Program-made: the position numbers and the translations under genes
Assembly (NCBI RefSeq): GCF_002878395.1
Contig: NC_061116.1
Coordinates: forward strand, 121,342,352-121,406,351
Reading direction: 5' to 3'
Length of the DNA stretch: 64,000 nucleotides
DNA from: Capsicum annuum
Lineage: Eukaryota > Streptophyta > Magnoliopsida > Solanales > Solanaceae
Notes under the pieces: generated by a model
Told to the model about the DNA's origin: nothing
Database searches by the model: none
Seen by the model: the letters and a program-made list of their open reading frames with translations, nothing else
In this document: in pieces, positions 48,710 through 61,150 of the stretch
How the letters are laid out: each line of letters starts with the position of its first letter
Numbering within the stretch: the stretch's first letter is position 1

Positions 48710-49900
48710 TTCCTCATTTAACTAACACCCATGGAAATAATAACCAGCCACCCCAGCCCGCTGATCTTCTGGATGAGAATGTATTCCATGTGAAGTTTTG
48801 AGCTGTCTTTCAGGAGTTGGCTCAGGAAGTGACTGCCAATAATCATGGCAATGATTAGGCTCCAGTCCCACTTCAGCAAAATGGTGATTTAGCAGCAACC
48901 AGAATTAGAGATTTTATGAAAATGAATCTGCCAGAGTTCTTTGGGTCAAAGACAGGTGAGGACCCACATGTTTATTTAAATAAGGTAAAGAAAATCATCC
49001 ATATTATGCATGTTTGTGAGAAAAAGAGTGTAGAGTTGGCATTTTATAGGTTGAAGGATATAGCGTATGATTGGGTAGTTATGTGAAAAAATGGTAGAGG
49101 TAAGAATGCAACACCTATGAGTTGGTAAGTATTTTAGAGAGAATTTCTAGACAGGTTCAATAAGAGAGGCTAAGATAGAGGAGTTTGTGAACCTAAGGAA
49201 GGGCTTAATGACAGTGAAGGAGTACTTCCTTAAGTTCAATTAGTTGTCTAAATATGCCCATGATACGATGGCTGATCCTAGGGCAAGTATGAGTAAGTTT
49301 GTTACTGGAGTATCTAGTTTGGTAATCAAGGAGTGTAGGACCACCATTCTAATTGGAGACATGGATCTTGGTAGATTGATGATTCATGCTCAATATATTG
49401 AGGTAGAGAAGTTGAAGAGGAGAGAGAGAAGTAATAAGAAGGCTAAAATAGGGCAGTTTGAGTATGGATAGGCTAGGTCTCAGAAGGGAAATCATTTTTA
49501 GTTCCAGAATTTTAGATCTATGCCAGCACCATCTTCAGCTAGTGCTCCCACTTCTAGAGCTAGGAAGGATCAGTAGGGTAAGTCTTTTATGTCCAGATCT
49601 CAGAATGGTATGAGTGGAAGACCCAGTTATCCTCCATATGCTAAGTGTGGTAAAAATCATCCTGGTGAGTGTATGTAGGGGCAGAAGGGTTGTTATGGTT
49701 GTGGTAAGTTGGGTCAGGGAATCAGAGAGTATCCACATGCTAAGCAGGAAAACAGAGATGTTCGTCCCCAGACTCAAGCCACTAGTACACTAGCTCCTCT
49801 AGGTCGGCCAATTTTTTCTCAAGGTATATCATCCAGTACTGGTGGCAGTCAGCACCAAAATTAATTTTATGCTTTACCATCCCATCAGGAGTAGAAGAAT
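48710..49900 (+). pseudogene. Element I gag remnant
   Basis: Begins around THGNNNQPPQPADLLDENVFHV (48725-48795) and gives IRDFMKMNLPEFFGSKTGEDP (48907-48970), then VELAFYRLKDIAYDW, the conserved capsid region. A frameshift follows near 49150. The stretch 49244-49471 gives MSKYAHDTMADPRASMSKFVTGVSSLVIKECRTTIL and MDLGRLMIHAQYIEVEKLK. The double knuckle reads YAKCGKNHPGEC (the last ligand region mutated) and CYGCGKLGQGIRE near 49635-49735, so most Cys remain while one His is Gln. Non-functional but clearly gag. Confidence 0.87.
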
Positions 49901-50671
49901 TTGCCAGATGTTGTCACTGGTATACTTCATGTCTTTCATCTTGATATTTTTTTGTTATTAGACCTCGGGTCGAATTTCTCTTATGTGACCCTATTAGTTT
50001 CAATGAATTTTGAAATAGGCCTTGAAAAGATCCCTGGGCCCTTCTTGGTTTCTACCCCAGTGGGTGAGTCGGTTGTTGCCAAACAGGTCTATAAAAAGTG
50101 TCTTATCACTGTCCTTCATAAAGACATGTTAGCAGACCTAATATAGTTAGATATGGTTGACTTTGATCTTATTCTTGGTATGGATTGGCTTCATTCCTAT
50201 TATGCATCTATAGATTATCGCACTCGAGTGGTGAAGTTTCAGTTTTCAGATAAGCCAATCTTTGAGTGGACAGGAAATTCAGGGTCTTCTAAGAGTCATT
50301 TTATATCTTATCTTAAATCTAGAAAATTAATTTCCAAAGGGTGTATCTATCATCTAGTTAGATTCAAAGACACTAAGTCTGAGACTCTAACAGTTCAGTC
50401 AATCAATGTAGTCAATGAGTTTCCTGAAGATTTACCAGGGGTACCTCCCAATAGGGAAACAGAGTTCGATATTGACCTTTTTCCAGATACTCAGCCTATT
50501 TCTATCTCTCTATATTATATAGCTCCAATCGAGCTTAAGGAGTTAAAAAAACAGCTCAAAGATCTTTTAGATAAAGGTTTCATAAGGCTTAGTGTTTCTC
50601 CATGGGGCGCTCCCATCCTATTCGTGCGAAAGAAAGATCTTTATGAATGTGCATTAACTATCGCCAGCTGA
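49895..50671 (+). pseudogene. Element I protease and RT entry region
   Basis: Protease: PDVVTGILHVFHLDIFLLLDLGSNFSYVT (49904-49992), with the catalytic Asp kept in DLGS, followed by LVSTPVGESVVAKQVYKKCLITV. One stop (50144), then the open stretch 50153-50671: MVDFDLILGMDWLHSYYASIDYRTRVVKFQF, EFPEDLPGVPPNRETEFDIDL, and LKKQLKDLLDKGFIRLSVSPWGAPILFVRKKD. This crosses into RT. A frameshift after KKD ends the frame. Confidence 0.9.
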
Positions 50672-51815
50672 ATAAAGTCACAGTAAAAAACAAATATCCT
50701 CTTTCTCGAATTGATGATCTATTTGACTAATTCCAAGGTGCAAGTTACTTCTCAAAGATAGACCTTAGATTTGACTATCATCATCTTAAAGTAAGGGAAT
50801 TTGATATTCCAAAGGCAGCTTTTAGAACCCACTATGGCCATTTTGAGTTTCTAGTCATGTCTTTCAGGCTAACAAATGCCCCAACAACCTTCATGGACTT
50901 AATGAATCGAGTGTTCAAACAATATTTAGACATCTTTGTGATAGTCTTTATAGATGATATCCTTATCTATTCCCGTAATGAGGATAATCATGCAAACTAT
51001 CTTAGAATTATGTTGAAAACCCTTAGAGATCACCAACTGTTCTCCAAATTCAGTAAATATGAATTTTTGCTAAGGTCTGTATCTTTTGCTTTCCTCTGTC
51101 ATATTATTTCTAGCGAGGGCATTAGAGTTGATCCCCAAAAGACAAAAGTAGTAAGAAATTGGCCTAGACCTATCTCTCCATCAGAAATTAGAAGCTTTTT
51201 GGGTTTAGCTGTCTATTATGGGTATTTCATTGAGGGTTTTTTGTCTATTATATCCCCTATGTCTAGATTGACTTAGAAAAAAGTTAAGTTCCAATGGTCA
51301 GATTCATATGAGAAGAGCTTTTAGGAGTTGAAGACTCGACTCACTTCAGCTCCATTTTTAGCGCTTCTTGATGGTATAGATGGGTTCGTCGTGTATTGTG
51401 ATACTTATAGAGTCGGTGTAGGCCTTGTTCTGATGTAGAGAGAAAAGTTATAGCTTATGCCTCTAGACATCTTAAGCCTCACGAAAAGAATTACCCTACT
51501 CATGACCTTAAGTTAGCTACTGTTGTTTTTACTTTGAAAAATTGGAGGCACTATTATTATGGGGTGCATGTTGATGTGTTTACGAATCATAAAAGCTTAC
51601 AGTATGTGTTTACTTAGAGGGAGTTGAATCTTCGTTAGAGAAGGTGTTTAGAATTGTTGAAGGATTAAGATATGAGTGTGTTGTATCATCCGAGAAAGGC
51701 TAATGTAGTTGCAGACGTTCTTAGAAGATTGTCTATGGGCAGTGTTGCTCATATGGAGAATGATAAGAAAGAGTTAGTTTAGGAAGTTCATCGGTTAGCG
51801 AGATCGGGTGTTAGA
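50672..51815 (+). pseudogene. Element I reverse transcriptase and RNase H
   Basis: After a frameshifted [22 protein letters not shown] segment, the open stretch 50857-51276 gives [20 protein letters not shown] and [14 protein letters not shown]: the catalytic FIDD box is intact, unlike every other RT here. It goes on with [16 protein letters not shown] and [20 protein letters not shown]. RNase H follows with stops: [30 protein letters not shown] (51345-51435) and [10 protein letters not shown] (51482-51510, frame-shifted). Confidence 0.9.
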
Positions 51816-53320
51816 TTGGTTGATTCAGCTGAAGGGAATATTTGGGTTCAGAGTAGTTCCGAATCTTCTCTAGTTTCAGAAGTGAAAAAGAAGCAAGATA
51901 AGGATTCTAGTTTGGTCAAACTGAAGGAGTTAGTTAAAGACCAAAAAATGAAGGTTTTCTCCCAAGGGGGAGATGGTGTGTTGAGGTACCATAATAGATT
52001 ATGTGTTCCATGTGTTGATGATTTTGAGGCAACAGATTATGGCGGAAGCATATGGTGCGCGTTATTCCATTTAACCAGAAGCCACCAAGATGTACCGCGA
52101 CTTGCGAAAAATCTATTGGTGGAGTGGTATGAAGAGAGATATAGCTGAATTTGTAGCCAAGTGTGCACCTTGTCAATAGATTAAGGTAGAGCACCAAAGA
52201 CTTGGTAGTACATTGCAAGAGTTTGGTATCCCCACTTGGAAGTGGGAAGAGGTAAATATGGACTTTATGACTGAATTACCCCATTCGCGTCGTCAGCATG
52301 ATTCAATTTGGGTTATTATAGAAAGATTGACTAAGTCAGTGCATTTCTTACCAGTTCACACGTCTTACACAGCTGAAGATTATGCTAAGATATATATCAA
52401 AGAGTTAGTCAGATTACATGGAGTTTTTTTGTCTATCGTCTCTGATAGGGTTACTAAGTTTACCTCTCAATTTTGGAGAGCCTTACAGAAGGGTCTTGGT
52501 ACCTAAGTTCATCTTAGTTCAGCTTTTCATCCATAAATAGATGGTCAGGCAGAATGGACTATTCAGACTCTAGAGGACATGTTAAGGGCATGTTTCCTTG
52601 ATTTCAAAGGTAGTTGGGATAACCATTTGCCATTGATTGAGTTTGCTTATAATAACAGTTATCATGCTAGTGTTCAGGTGGCCCCATTTGAAGCTCTCTA
52701 TGGGTGGAGATGTAGATTGCCAGTTGGTTGGTTCGAAGTAGGTGAGGTGCTTTGATTGGGACAAACATGGTGTTTGAAGCCATGGAGAAAGTTCAGTTAA
52801 TTAGAGAGAGATTGAAAGTAGCTCAAAGTCATCAGAAATGTTATGCAGACGTGAGAAGAAGAGATCTTGAGTTCGAGGTTGATGACCTTGTGTATTTGAA
52901 CTTTTCACCTATGAAGGGGGTGAAGTGATTTGGCAAAAAAGGGAAGCTTAGTCCCCGATATGTAGGTCCCTTCTATTTTTTGAATCGTGTTGAAAAGGTG
53001 GCATATGAGCTTGAGCTACCTGTAGATTTATCCTCAGTTCATCCGGTATTCCATGTGTCCTTGTTGAAGAAGTGCATGGACGATCCAGCCATTATAGTTC
53101 CTCTAGAAAATACAAATATTCAGAATAACCTTTCATATGAAGAAGTCCCACAGAGATTCTTGATAGTCAGATCCGTAGACTAAGGGACAAAGAAGTTCCC
53201 TTGGTCAAAGTTCTATGGAGAAATCAGTCCGTTGAGGGTGCTACTTGGGAAGCAGAAGCATACATGCATACCAAGTATCCTTATCTCTTCTCCACAAACT
53301 CAGATTCAGCCGAAGGTAAT
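51816..53320 (+). pseudogene. Element I integrase and chromodomain-like tail
   Basis: Zinc domain: TKMYRDLRKIYWWSGMKRDIAEFVAKCAPCQ (52088-52180, one frame change). 52213-52506 gives MQEFGIPTWKWEEVNMDFMTELPHSR (first catalytic Asp), RLTKSVHFLPVHTSY and SIVSDRVTKFTSQFWRAL (second Asp). After stops, [22 protein letters not shown] keeps the catalytic Glu (about 52540-52605). Then [23 protein letters not shown], a frameshift, and 52980-53183 with [31 protein letters not shown] and [11 protein letters not shown]. The tail EGATWEAEAYMHTKYPYLF (frame-shifted) ends near 53290. Confidence 0.9.
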
Positions 53321-53542
53321 AATTTTCCTTCATTCAGTTCTTTTCCGGTCTAAGATTCAGCTATATGGTTCTCTTAATGTAAAATTCATGCACTTACAGA
53401 TTAGTTCAGTAGCTCATCATGTTTTAGATTCAGACTACAATTCTGGTTTCAGTTGTGCATATTCAGTATGTATACTCAGTCCATCAGTATTCTCAGCTTA
53501 GTCAGCCTCATTCTAGGATAAATATTTCCAAGGGGAAGATAT
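53321..53542 (+). other. 3' untranslated region and polypurine tract of element I
   Basis: About 200 bp of TCAG-rich sequence (many 'ttcag' words) after the pol end, closing with CCAAGGGGAAGATA (53529-53542) directly before LTR I2. The purine run is the plus-strand primer. Confidence 0.75.
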
Positions 53543-55995
53543 TATAAGACCCCGTAAAATCCTAGCTTAACTCAGTCCTTTAGAGTATGAAAAGAGGTCC
53601 CAGACTTATGAACAAAATTCCAGCTAAGTAATGACACTTAGTCTCATTATAGGACCTCAGTACTTCCATGATTTTATTTACAACCTTTATGAACTTAAAG
53701 TGTCAATTTTTAAGACGATTCATGATCAGGGAGATCAATGGGTGTATTCGGGTGAGTTTTGGATTTTTCAGACATTGTTAGAAACTCATTTGGATGTTGA
53801 GAATAGTGAGTCAACGCAATCTCGATTCGTTGCATCTCTTATCGCATCAATAGATATTTTCCCCAGCATTCAATGCAAATTCCAGTGAGCCGACGTGATA
53901 TCGACACGGCGCGGCGGCCATCGCGCCGACCCCATCGACGAGGCTTGTCGGTTTGCATGTCACTGGGTATATTTTTTAGTAATTAAAAATTCACATCCAA
54001 AGGGGTAATCGAGTCAATTTCTCCAGTCTTATTCCGCCCAAAACATACAATTTTAACCCCAAATAGCAAAGATACCTCATTATTCATCTTTTTTATCTCT
54101 AATAACAAAACCCTAGCTCTAAGAATCAAGAACAAATTCCATAACTTCAACTCCAAGAAATCTTATAATTCAAAGTTCCGGGTTTAAGAACTTCAAGAGG
54201 AAGCTTCAATAGCACCATTAGAGAGTCAAGAATCAAACTTCTACATTCAAATTCATCAACAAGGTATGTGGGGCTTATGAACAAGGATCCTCTTTTATCG
54301 TTGTGCCCAAAACTAGCTTTTAACTACAAATTTACAAGGGTTTTATATAAATATACATGAATTTTATATTAGGGTTCATACCCAATGTTACTATTTGCAA
54401 GATTATGAGATTTCAAGTGATTTAGAAGTTGAATTGCATGTTTATCCTCATATCTTCATGTGCATTACAGTAAATTTTAGATTTTGAAGTGAGTTATCAT
54501 TGTTTTCATCACCAAACATGATTATTATTATGTTTTGACATGAGATTAATGCATGGATTATCATCCCTAGGTTGAATATTATTATTTCAAGAAAAATTAT
54601 GCTTTAGGCAACAGATGATCAGTTTATTTTCAGATTTTCAATAAAGATTTGATCTTTGGATCCTCAGATATGATTTGGAATCCACTTTATAAATTTATTA
54701 CAGATTATAGAAATCAGATTTAGCTTTACTTACAGATTGAATCAGATAAATACATAATTGATTTCATAATAAACTCTTATGATAGTTTTTAAAAGTGGAT
54801 TTCCAACAGAATGAGCATACAGATTAAAGGGAGTTGTATTTAGCATCGAGCTGGAATTATGGGATTATCATTCCCTAACTTCCACAGAACTACGTAGCCA
54901 ATGTAGGTACAAATTCAGATTATTCCCTTTTTAATATGGATGACAGATATAGATGTGATCACTTAGATTAGGTTATACTCTTTGGCAAGAGTATGACACC
55001 TCTCCCCATCATGAGGTTTTCCCCATAGGGGAACAAGACTTGGACTCCATGTTAGCTTAAATGGTTTATGTCGGTTAAGAGAACCTTCCTGCTAGTAAAA
55101 GTAAATAAATAACTTTTGAGTAACATCCTTTACAGAATAGTATAACATAAGAGATTTTAAGAAAACTAAGTGTAAAGGCTCACAGCTTTATTCAGATTAT
55201 CTTTTTTTTTAGAAAGATATTAGCTACAGACTACAGCTTTTAGATTTCAGATATAGAAGTAAGCCCTTTTTACACATAGACAGTATGATTTACAGATAAA
55301 ACATTAGTACAACTTTCATAAATAAATGTTATTATTTACTAGATTTACAAAGTATGATTTTCTATTCATGATTACAGATTTTAGTTTTCAGATATTCTGG
55401 CTTATGTGAGTCATTTACATTTAGCATGCAGTATTTTACAAACTATGATGATGATTGATATTATGTTTTACTTATGCATTCACCCCCATATACTCAGTAC
55501 ATCCTTAAAGTACTGATCCACATATACATCTATGTGCTACATTGTCTCATAATATAGGTTCAGGTGCTTAGTTTCCACAGCGAGAGTGATTTCGAGCATC
55601 TCCATCTACATCCCAACAGTTGGTGAGTTCTCATAGTTTGGGGAACTAGTCATTCAATTTATTTTTAGCTTATCAGTTTAGGTAATTCAGTATTTACAGA
55701 CAGTCCAAGTCAGCTGTGGGTTTGTCCTAGTGACTCTCTAGTTATTAGTAGTAGAGTCTTGTCAGACTACTAGTTTGCTTCAGATTTTTAGTAGTGTTTT
55801 ATTAGACTTTTGAGATTATTATTTTCAGATATTTTTAGTTAACTCAAATAGTTTTCTGCATATAGTATGATTTTTATGCCTATATTCCATTATTATGAGA
55901 TTCAGACTTAGTAGAAGGCAGACAGGATTAGCTTAAGGCTATTCTTAGTCTTGAGCACCGTGTGACGTCTCGGGACTCATTTTCAGGGCATTACA
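53543..55995 (+). mobile_element. LTR I2 (3' LTR of element I)
   Basis: 2.45 kb, TATAAGACCCC (altered TG) to CAGGGCATTACA, colinear with I1. It retains a GC-rich patch (about 53888-53955: gacacggcgcggcggccat, ccatcgacgaggcttgtcgg) that in I1 has been eroded to TG/CA forms. Confidence 0.9.
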
Positions 55996-56525
55996 TACAT
56001 ATTAGCCTACCTCATTTAGCATACTAGTACATTCAAAGTACTAATCGCATACTCTATTCTTATGCTATGATGTATCATATCATAGGTTCGGACGCTCAAT
56101 TCCCGGATCGCGCATAGACCTTCCAGATTATCAGTTGCAGCAGTGGTGAGTCCTCATATTTTGAGGACAAACTATCTTTACATTCATGCTTTCAGTTTAA
56201 TAGTTAGTTGGAGTTAGTTGGGGCCTGTCTTATTAACTCTCATTTATTTAGTTTAGAGGCTTTTGGATATTTCAGACAGCTGGTCAATTCTCAGATTTCA
56301 GTTGTCATTGTCAGATGTTTTATTAGTATTATCAGTTTTGTTTACATATTTTATTAGATTTATTACTTAACACCTTATGGTATTCCTCAGTTAAATTCCG
56401 CATATGGCCTTTTGTTATCAATTTTTCTCAGTGCTCACATCAGGTGCCAGATTATGGGTTAGCTTGTGGTCCCTCGGGATTGTAAGCATCGTGTGGCACC
56501 CAGGGTGTACTCTCGGGGTATTACA

Positions 56526-59057
56526 AATCAAGCCCCATTAGCATCCTTATAAATACTCCTGAAGAAGGATTAATTCAATTATTTGTATTTTGGAATCATT
56601 TCTTTAGGATTATTCATTGGATTCATCGCTTTATATCACTTTTTATCGGTTTCTTTACTATTATTATCACCATTTCGGCTTCTGGCATCCTATCCAATCA
56701 AGTCTTACAGCAATACTGGAAGTTAACATCAGTCATATTGCATGAGAAATCAGTAAAGTAGCCATACTAGAATTTAACACCGACCACATTGCCGCTAACA
56801 ATCTTACCATAAGTAACAATTATGTCCTTATAAACCTCACAACTAAAACATCATTAGCTTGTTATCAACTTATTAAATAACACGATTTTTTAAAATCAAC
56901 ACTAATATTTACACACATTCTAACGGACTTATTTTTTCCCTACTAGTCATGACCTGCAGGGGACAATCTAAGTCCTTATGTCGTACCAGCATGGTACCTA
57001 ATCCTCCATAAATAATTAATAGCAATATTCATATTTGTACTGGTGTGGTACCCAATCCTCCATAATCATATTATATATATTTTATCACATCACACTATCT
57101 CTCGGGATACAATACGACGTACTAAATTTACCAGTGCACTTAAAATCATAAGGCAATTCAATCAAGTTCTTTTATTTATCAATATTTTGGCCCTCTCAGG
57201 GACATTATTTCAATAATTCATCATGATTATCAACAAGCCATTCATGGCATTACTTCAAGGAGTTATCATTATCAAACAAACCTCTCATAGGCACAATTCA
57301 ATAATTCATCATTATCACCAATTTAGCCTCTCATGAGTATCCAATATATAAAGTATTTTTATCAACACAAAAATAAGAATATCATAAAATTAATCACAAT
57401 TTAACACTTAAGCATAAAAATTACTATTAGAACCTTAATTACTCATTAATTATTAAAATACCACTACTTTCTTAAATACCACAACTTGGGTTCTAACATC
57501 ACCACCTATAACTAGCACATTCAAGCATATCATTATCCTTTATCTCTTTCCACGTAACACAATTCTAATAGTGATTCAAGTCATTTATCCTTTAGATATT
57601 ACCATGCTCATCAATATTTGACCCTAGCATAATTCTCCACATTATATTATCGCATTACATACAACTTAATGTCTTTGTAACTCAACTAGATTCATCACTA
57701 GAACAACTTAATAACATCACACCTGTGTACAATCCACAAATAATTTTTTTCAGACATATAACACATAGTATCATAGAAGTAACATATAAATCAATCAATA
57801 ACATAAATTTTGGGATTAAAGTAAAGTTCTTACGTCTTTATCCATCTCAACTCCATGCCCATAGGACTAGACATGATTTTTGCCATCAATTCTAAATTAT
57901 GAAAATATGAAATAACGTAGTCTTCTACTCATTAACCTAGCCAACCTAGACATCAAGCTTTTGGAAGAAGCAAGATGAAACAAGGATGCTCTTTCCTTTC
58001 CTTCATGACTTGGAACAATCAATAATCTAAAAACCAAGCAATAATAAGAGTAATTAAGTAATTATTCTTCAAACAAATATCTTGGGGATTCAGACCCACC
58101 AATTTTATACTTAATTCAAGGTTTATATTATTCTTTGAGGTCAATTAACTATTAACTAGCTCTTTCAATCTTAATTCATCTCCATTAATGGAGCTTTTAT
58201 ATTAAAGGTCTCATATTTATTGAATTCTCAGTTCCTAACCATCAAATTTTATCGTCCAGTTTATGAAATTCCTGTTAGGATATATTTATAATAATTTAGA
58301 ATTAGCTCTAGGTCATATTATAAACACATAAGTTTTTACCCAGAAAAACCACCATTAAAGGTATTTCTAAGGATTCTATAATGTTAAAGGATTAAAATAC
58401 AAAGAAAATAATGGAAAAACTTATCTCAACAAAGGACTTTCCCCTTAAGCTTTAGGAAATCATCTTTATAGGCTTGGGGAATGAAGTTTGGGATTTTTAG
58501 ACCTAAAACATGTCTGAAACTAATTCAAATACTACCATAATTCTCTCTACTGCGAAATTCCCATTTCAGTCCAGCTAGTGTTGAGTACAACAGTCATAAC
58601 TTCTTACTCCGAATTTGAATTGACAAGTGGTTTATTGTGTTGGAAATAGGACTCAAGTATATTTGATTTGGTGGGTATTTATCCCTTTAAATTCTCATAT
58701 TCTAGGAGATATGATCATTCAAGGTTGGCTCTAATAGAAGCCTATATCAAAAACTCTATCGAAAAGAAAGTAAAAAACTTAACTTTCTGTTAGGGATATT
58801 GTACGGCCTTAATTCATACCTAAAGAACTTCTAAACTAAAGTTTTTATATTAGTACTCATGAATAATTAAATTTATCGGTCTTGAATCTATCTAGACATA
58901 TCGAACGATATAAATTTTAGCCAAAAAACTTGAGGTGACACAATTATTAAAATGATGGTTATTTTGGACTCAAGTTAATATTGAGGAATTAAAAATAATA
59001 TTTTTCATGAATTTATCATGGATAATTTAGTAACGACTAAATGGGTCATTACGACCA
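56526..59057 (-). mobile_element. LTR 'M', copy B, second part
   Basis: Continues from 44987 after the solo LTR insertion and is colinear with copy A 14987-17507 (for example ctctcgggatacaatacg at 57103 versus 15544). Ends at AAATGGGTCATTACGACCA near 59057. No Pol domain. Confidence 0.75.
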
Positions 59058-60150
59058 GATACTAATTTACCATCCATTTGTCTCGAAATGGGCATTTGAT
59101 GAAGAGAAGCACGAGGTTAGAATTACAGAGATATTAATAAAAAAGTTGATTATAGTGCATCCTAACTCACTTGATATTATTATCAACCAACCCATATTTT
59201 ATACTTAATCATTCAATCAAAACTTTTCAAAATATGAAGATGTGGAGGAAAATGTTTACGCACGAATCACTTGTTCTCCTTTTTTTTGGTAAATAAACAA
59301 TTTTATTTAATGGCAAAATGTGCATACAATCTCTAGATAAGAGCAGACCTACTGTCTCTCAATAATTTGACAAAATTAAACTATGCTAGTTTCTAAGAAT
59401 ACATGCGGCATATCTAATATAATGCAAAAATCTCTCATATCAGCCTCCATTTAGCACTATCTTTATGTCAAGGATACATATTCAGCTGCTGTAGAATAAC
59501 CTTCCATTGCTATAGTTCACTGCCTCTGGTATGCAGAAATAGAGCTACTTCTCTACACACTCTGTTTGGATCATAGTGTCCTTTCAATGGCCTAAGTTTG
59601 AAACTTGAGTATTATGAGTCAAAACAAGATAAGAGGGTTAAAAGATTCACTTTGAAAGAGATAAACATCCAAAAACACCTCTTTTTTAATACTAGAGCTC
59701 TAGAGCCCCAAATTCAATTTTGAAAAGTGCTATGAGATACTACATAAATCTACTACTCAAATTTCAACACTAAACAAGTCACACCTAATCCACCCAATAC
59801 AAAAGATTTTCTTGAGATACCTAACTCAGATTTTAGCCAAGAATACTTTATGGAGAATTGATATCTTGATCATATATAAGTCACCACAACATTTATAAGT
59901 CACATAACTTAGATACCCGTATGGACTTAATCAAGACTATTAAATTCATTCTATAAAGCTAGAATCAATATTTCTCAATCATTGTCCTTTACATCTCAAG
60001 ATCAACCACGATTCAAGTTTAGTGTTTACTACTACGTAGGTGACAACATAATATTTCTCATATTACATAGCCTTATCCCGACAAACTAGTGCAGAAATCC
60101 TTATAAGGTTTTGGCATTAGTTCATTTAGTTCAACAACTTTGGATAGTCG
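59058..60150 (-). other. Non-coding extension of the M element, copy B
   Basis: Same segment as 17508-18250 in copy A, with a 0.3-kb retroposon inserted at 59283. The join to plus-strand gag (gatagtcgagctttatccca) matches the join in copy A, so the chimeric junction predates the copying. Confidence 0.55.
59283..59578 (-). mobile_element. Short poly(A)-ended retroposon (LINE 3' end or processed transcript)
   Basis: About 296 bp absent from copy A. Target duplication tccttt at 59277-59282 and 59579-59584; copy A has a single tccttt at the equivalent place (17731). On the minus strand it ends AAATTGTTTATTTACC followed by an A tract, as expected for target-primed reverse transcription. No coding capacity. 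Either a 5'-truncated L1-type LINE or a processed RNA; I cannot tell which without a search. Confidence 0.8.
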
Positions 60151-61150
60151 AGCTTTATCCCAGGGTAGTCATTCTATCTCAATCATACCTCCTTTGATTG
60201 AGTCATGTTGCTGGGTTGCTATATGTGTGATGAGTTTAGCCATATGGCAAAGGATTTCCCATGCTATATTTTTAGGCCTACTCTTATATCGACAGTGAGA
60301 GATAATACTGAAGGAGGTAGAGGTGCTACTAAAAGTGTACAAGGTAGAGACAGTAGTGCCCGTGGTGGTTTTCAGAGGGCTTTTTAGTCTGGTAACAAAC
60401 ATGGACAGTGCGATGCTATACCTGTCAGGCCTAAGGAAGAGGCTTCCAATATTGCTATCATAAGTATCGCCCCTATTTTTTTAAGATATACATCTGTGTT
60501 ATTGATTCGATATTGACTATCTCCTATGTGTCTACATATTTATCTTTGGTTTTTTATTCTACTAGTGAGCCTCTTGCCATGCCTATCAATGTATCTATCC
60601 CTACAGGAGACTTTTTAGTGGTGGACAGGTGTACTAATCTTATATTTTTACTTTTACTAGCTAAGAGACTTTGGTAGATTTCATTATCTTCAATATGGTA
60701 GATTTTGATGTAATCTTGGGTATGGATTAATTAGCTCTTTATCATGTTGGTCTAGATTGTTATGCTAATACCATGACTCTAGCTTTATCGAATATTCCAA
60801 GGATAGCTTGAAAGGGTATGCTTTATTTGTGTTACAAGAGAGTTATATCCTTTCTTCAAGATCATCGCTTGATACAGAAGGGGTGTTTCTCTTATTTAGC
60901 CGATATTCATGATACTAGTGTTGATTTACTACTTTTTTTTAGTTCTATTCATATTGTCCTTGAGTTCATGGATGTCTTTCTTATAGATTTGCCTAGTATG
61001 CCTCCGAATTATGATATTGACTTTGCTATTAATGTTGAGCTAGGCACCAAGCCCATCTTTATTCCTCCTTATAGGATGGCCCCAGTGGAGTTGGAGATAT
61101 TGAAGGATCAATTGTAGGAATTATTAGATAAGGAATTTATCCGACCTAGT
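60151..61150 (+). pseudogene. Copy B: gag knuckle, protease and pre-RT linker
   Basis: Knuckle at 60205-60270: CYMCDEFSHMAKDFP, with Phe for the last Cys exactly as in copy A, then GGRGATKSVQGRDSSARGG. Protease: VIDSILTISYVSTY (60500-60535), INVSIPTGDFLVVDR, then frameshifts with MVDFDVILGMD readable near 60695-60725. 60818-61117 gives RVISFLQDHRLIQKGCFSYLADIHDTSVD, FLIDLPSMPPNYDIDFAINVELGTKPIFIPPYRMAPVELEILKDQL, leading into [17 protein letters not shown]. Colinear with 18251-19265. Confidence 0.87.

Larger units (their letters stand above)
46056..55995 (+). mobile_element. Element I: complete-structure Ty3/gypsy LTR retrotransposon (9.9 kb)
   Basis: LTR I1 (46056-48494), primer-binding site, gag, pol, polypurine tract and LTR I2 (53543-55995), flanked by tgcat (46051-46055) and tacat (55996-56000). 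Inserted into solo LTR S, so it is younger than S. The LTRs are colinear and more alike than those of D. Coding region is the best preserved in the window but has several stops and frameshifts, so it is not autonomous as read. Confidence 0.92.
44988..56525 (+). mobile_element. Solo LTR 'S' (about 1.6 kb) split by element I
   Basis: Two pieces, 44988-46055 and 55996-56525, join to one LTR: TGCAATGCCCC at the start, GGGGTATTACA at the end. It is flanked by actca/aatca and absent from copy A (14980-14990). No internal region or second LTR belongs to it, so it is a solo LTR left by LTR-LTR recombination. It carries a CG-containing block (45330-45540) and the CCAGTTAAGGGT motif shared with LTR-1 (45569-45796). 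Confidence 0.85.

Noticed and set aside
49535..49777. 80-residue minus-strand open frame
   Set aside because: Antisense to the element I zinc-knuckle region, which is clearly gag on the plus strand.
53232..53501. 89-residue open frame after element I pol, possible extra (env-like) gene
   Set aside because: It overlaps the true pol end (EGATWEAEAYM) in another frame and continues into TCAG-rich untranslated sequence; no signal peptide or membrane segment.
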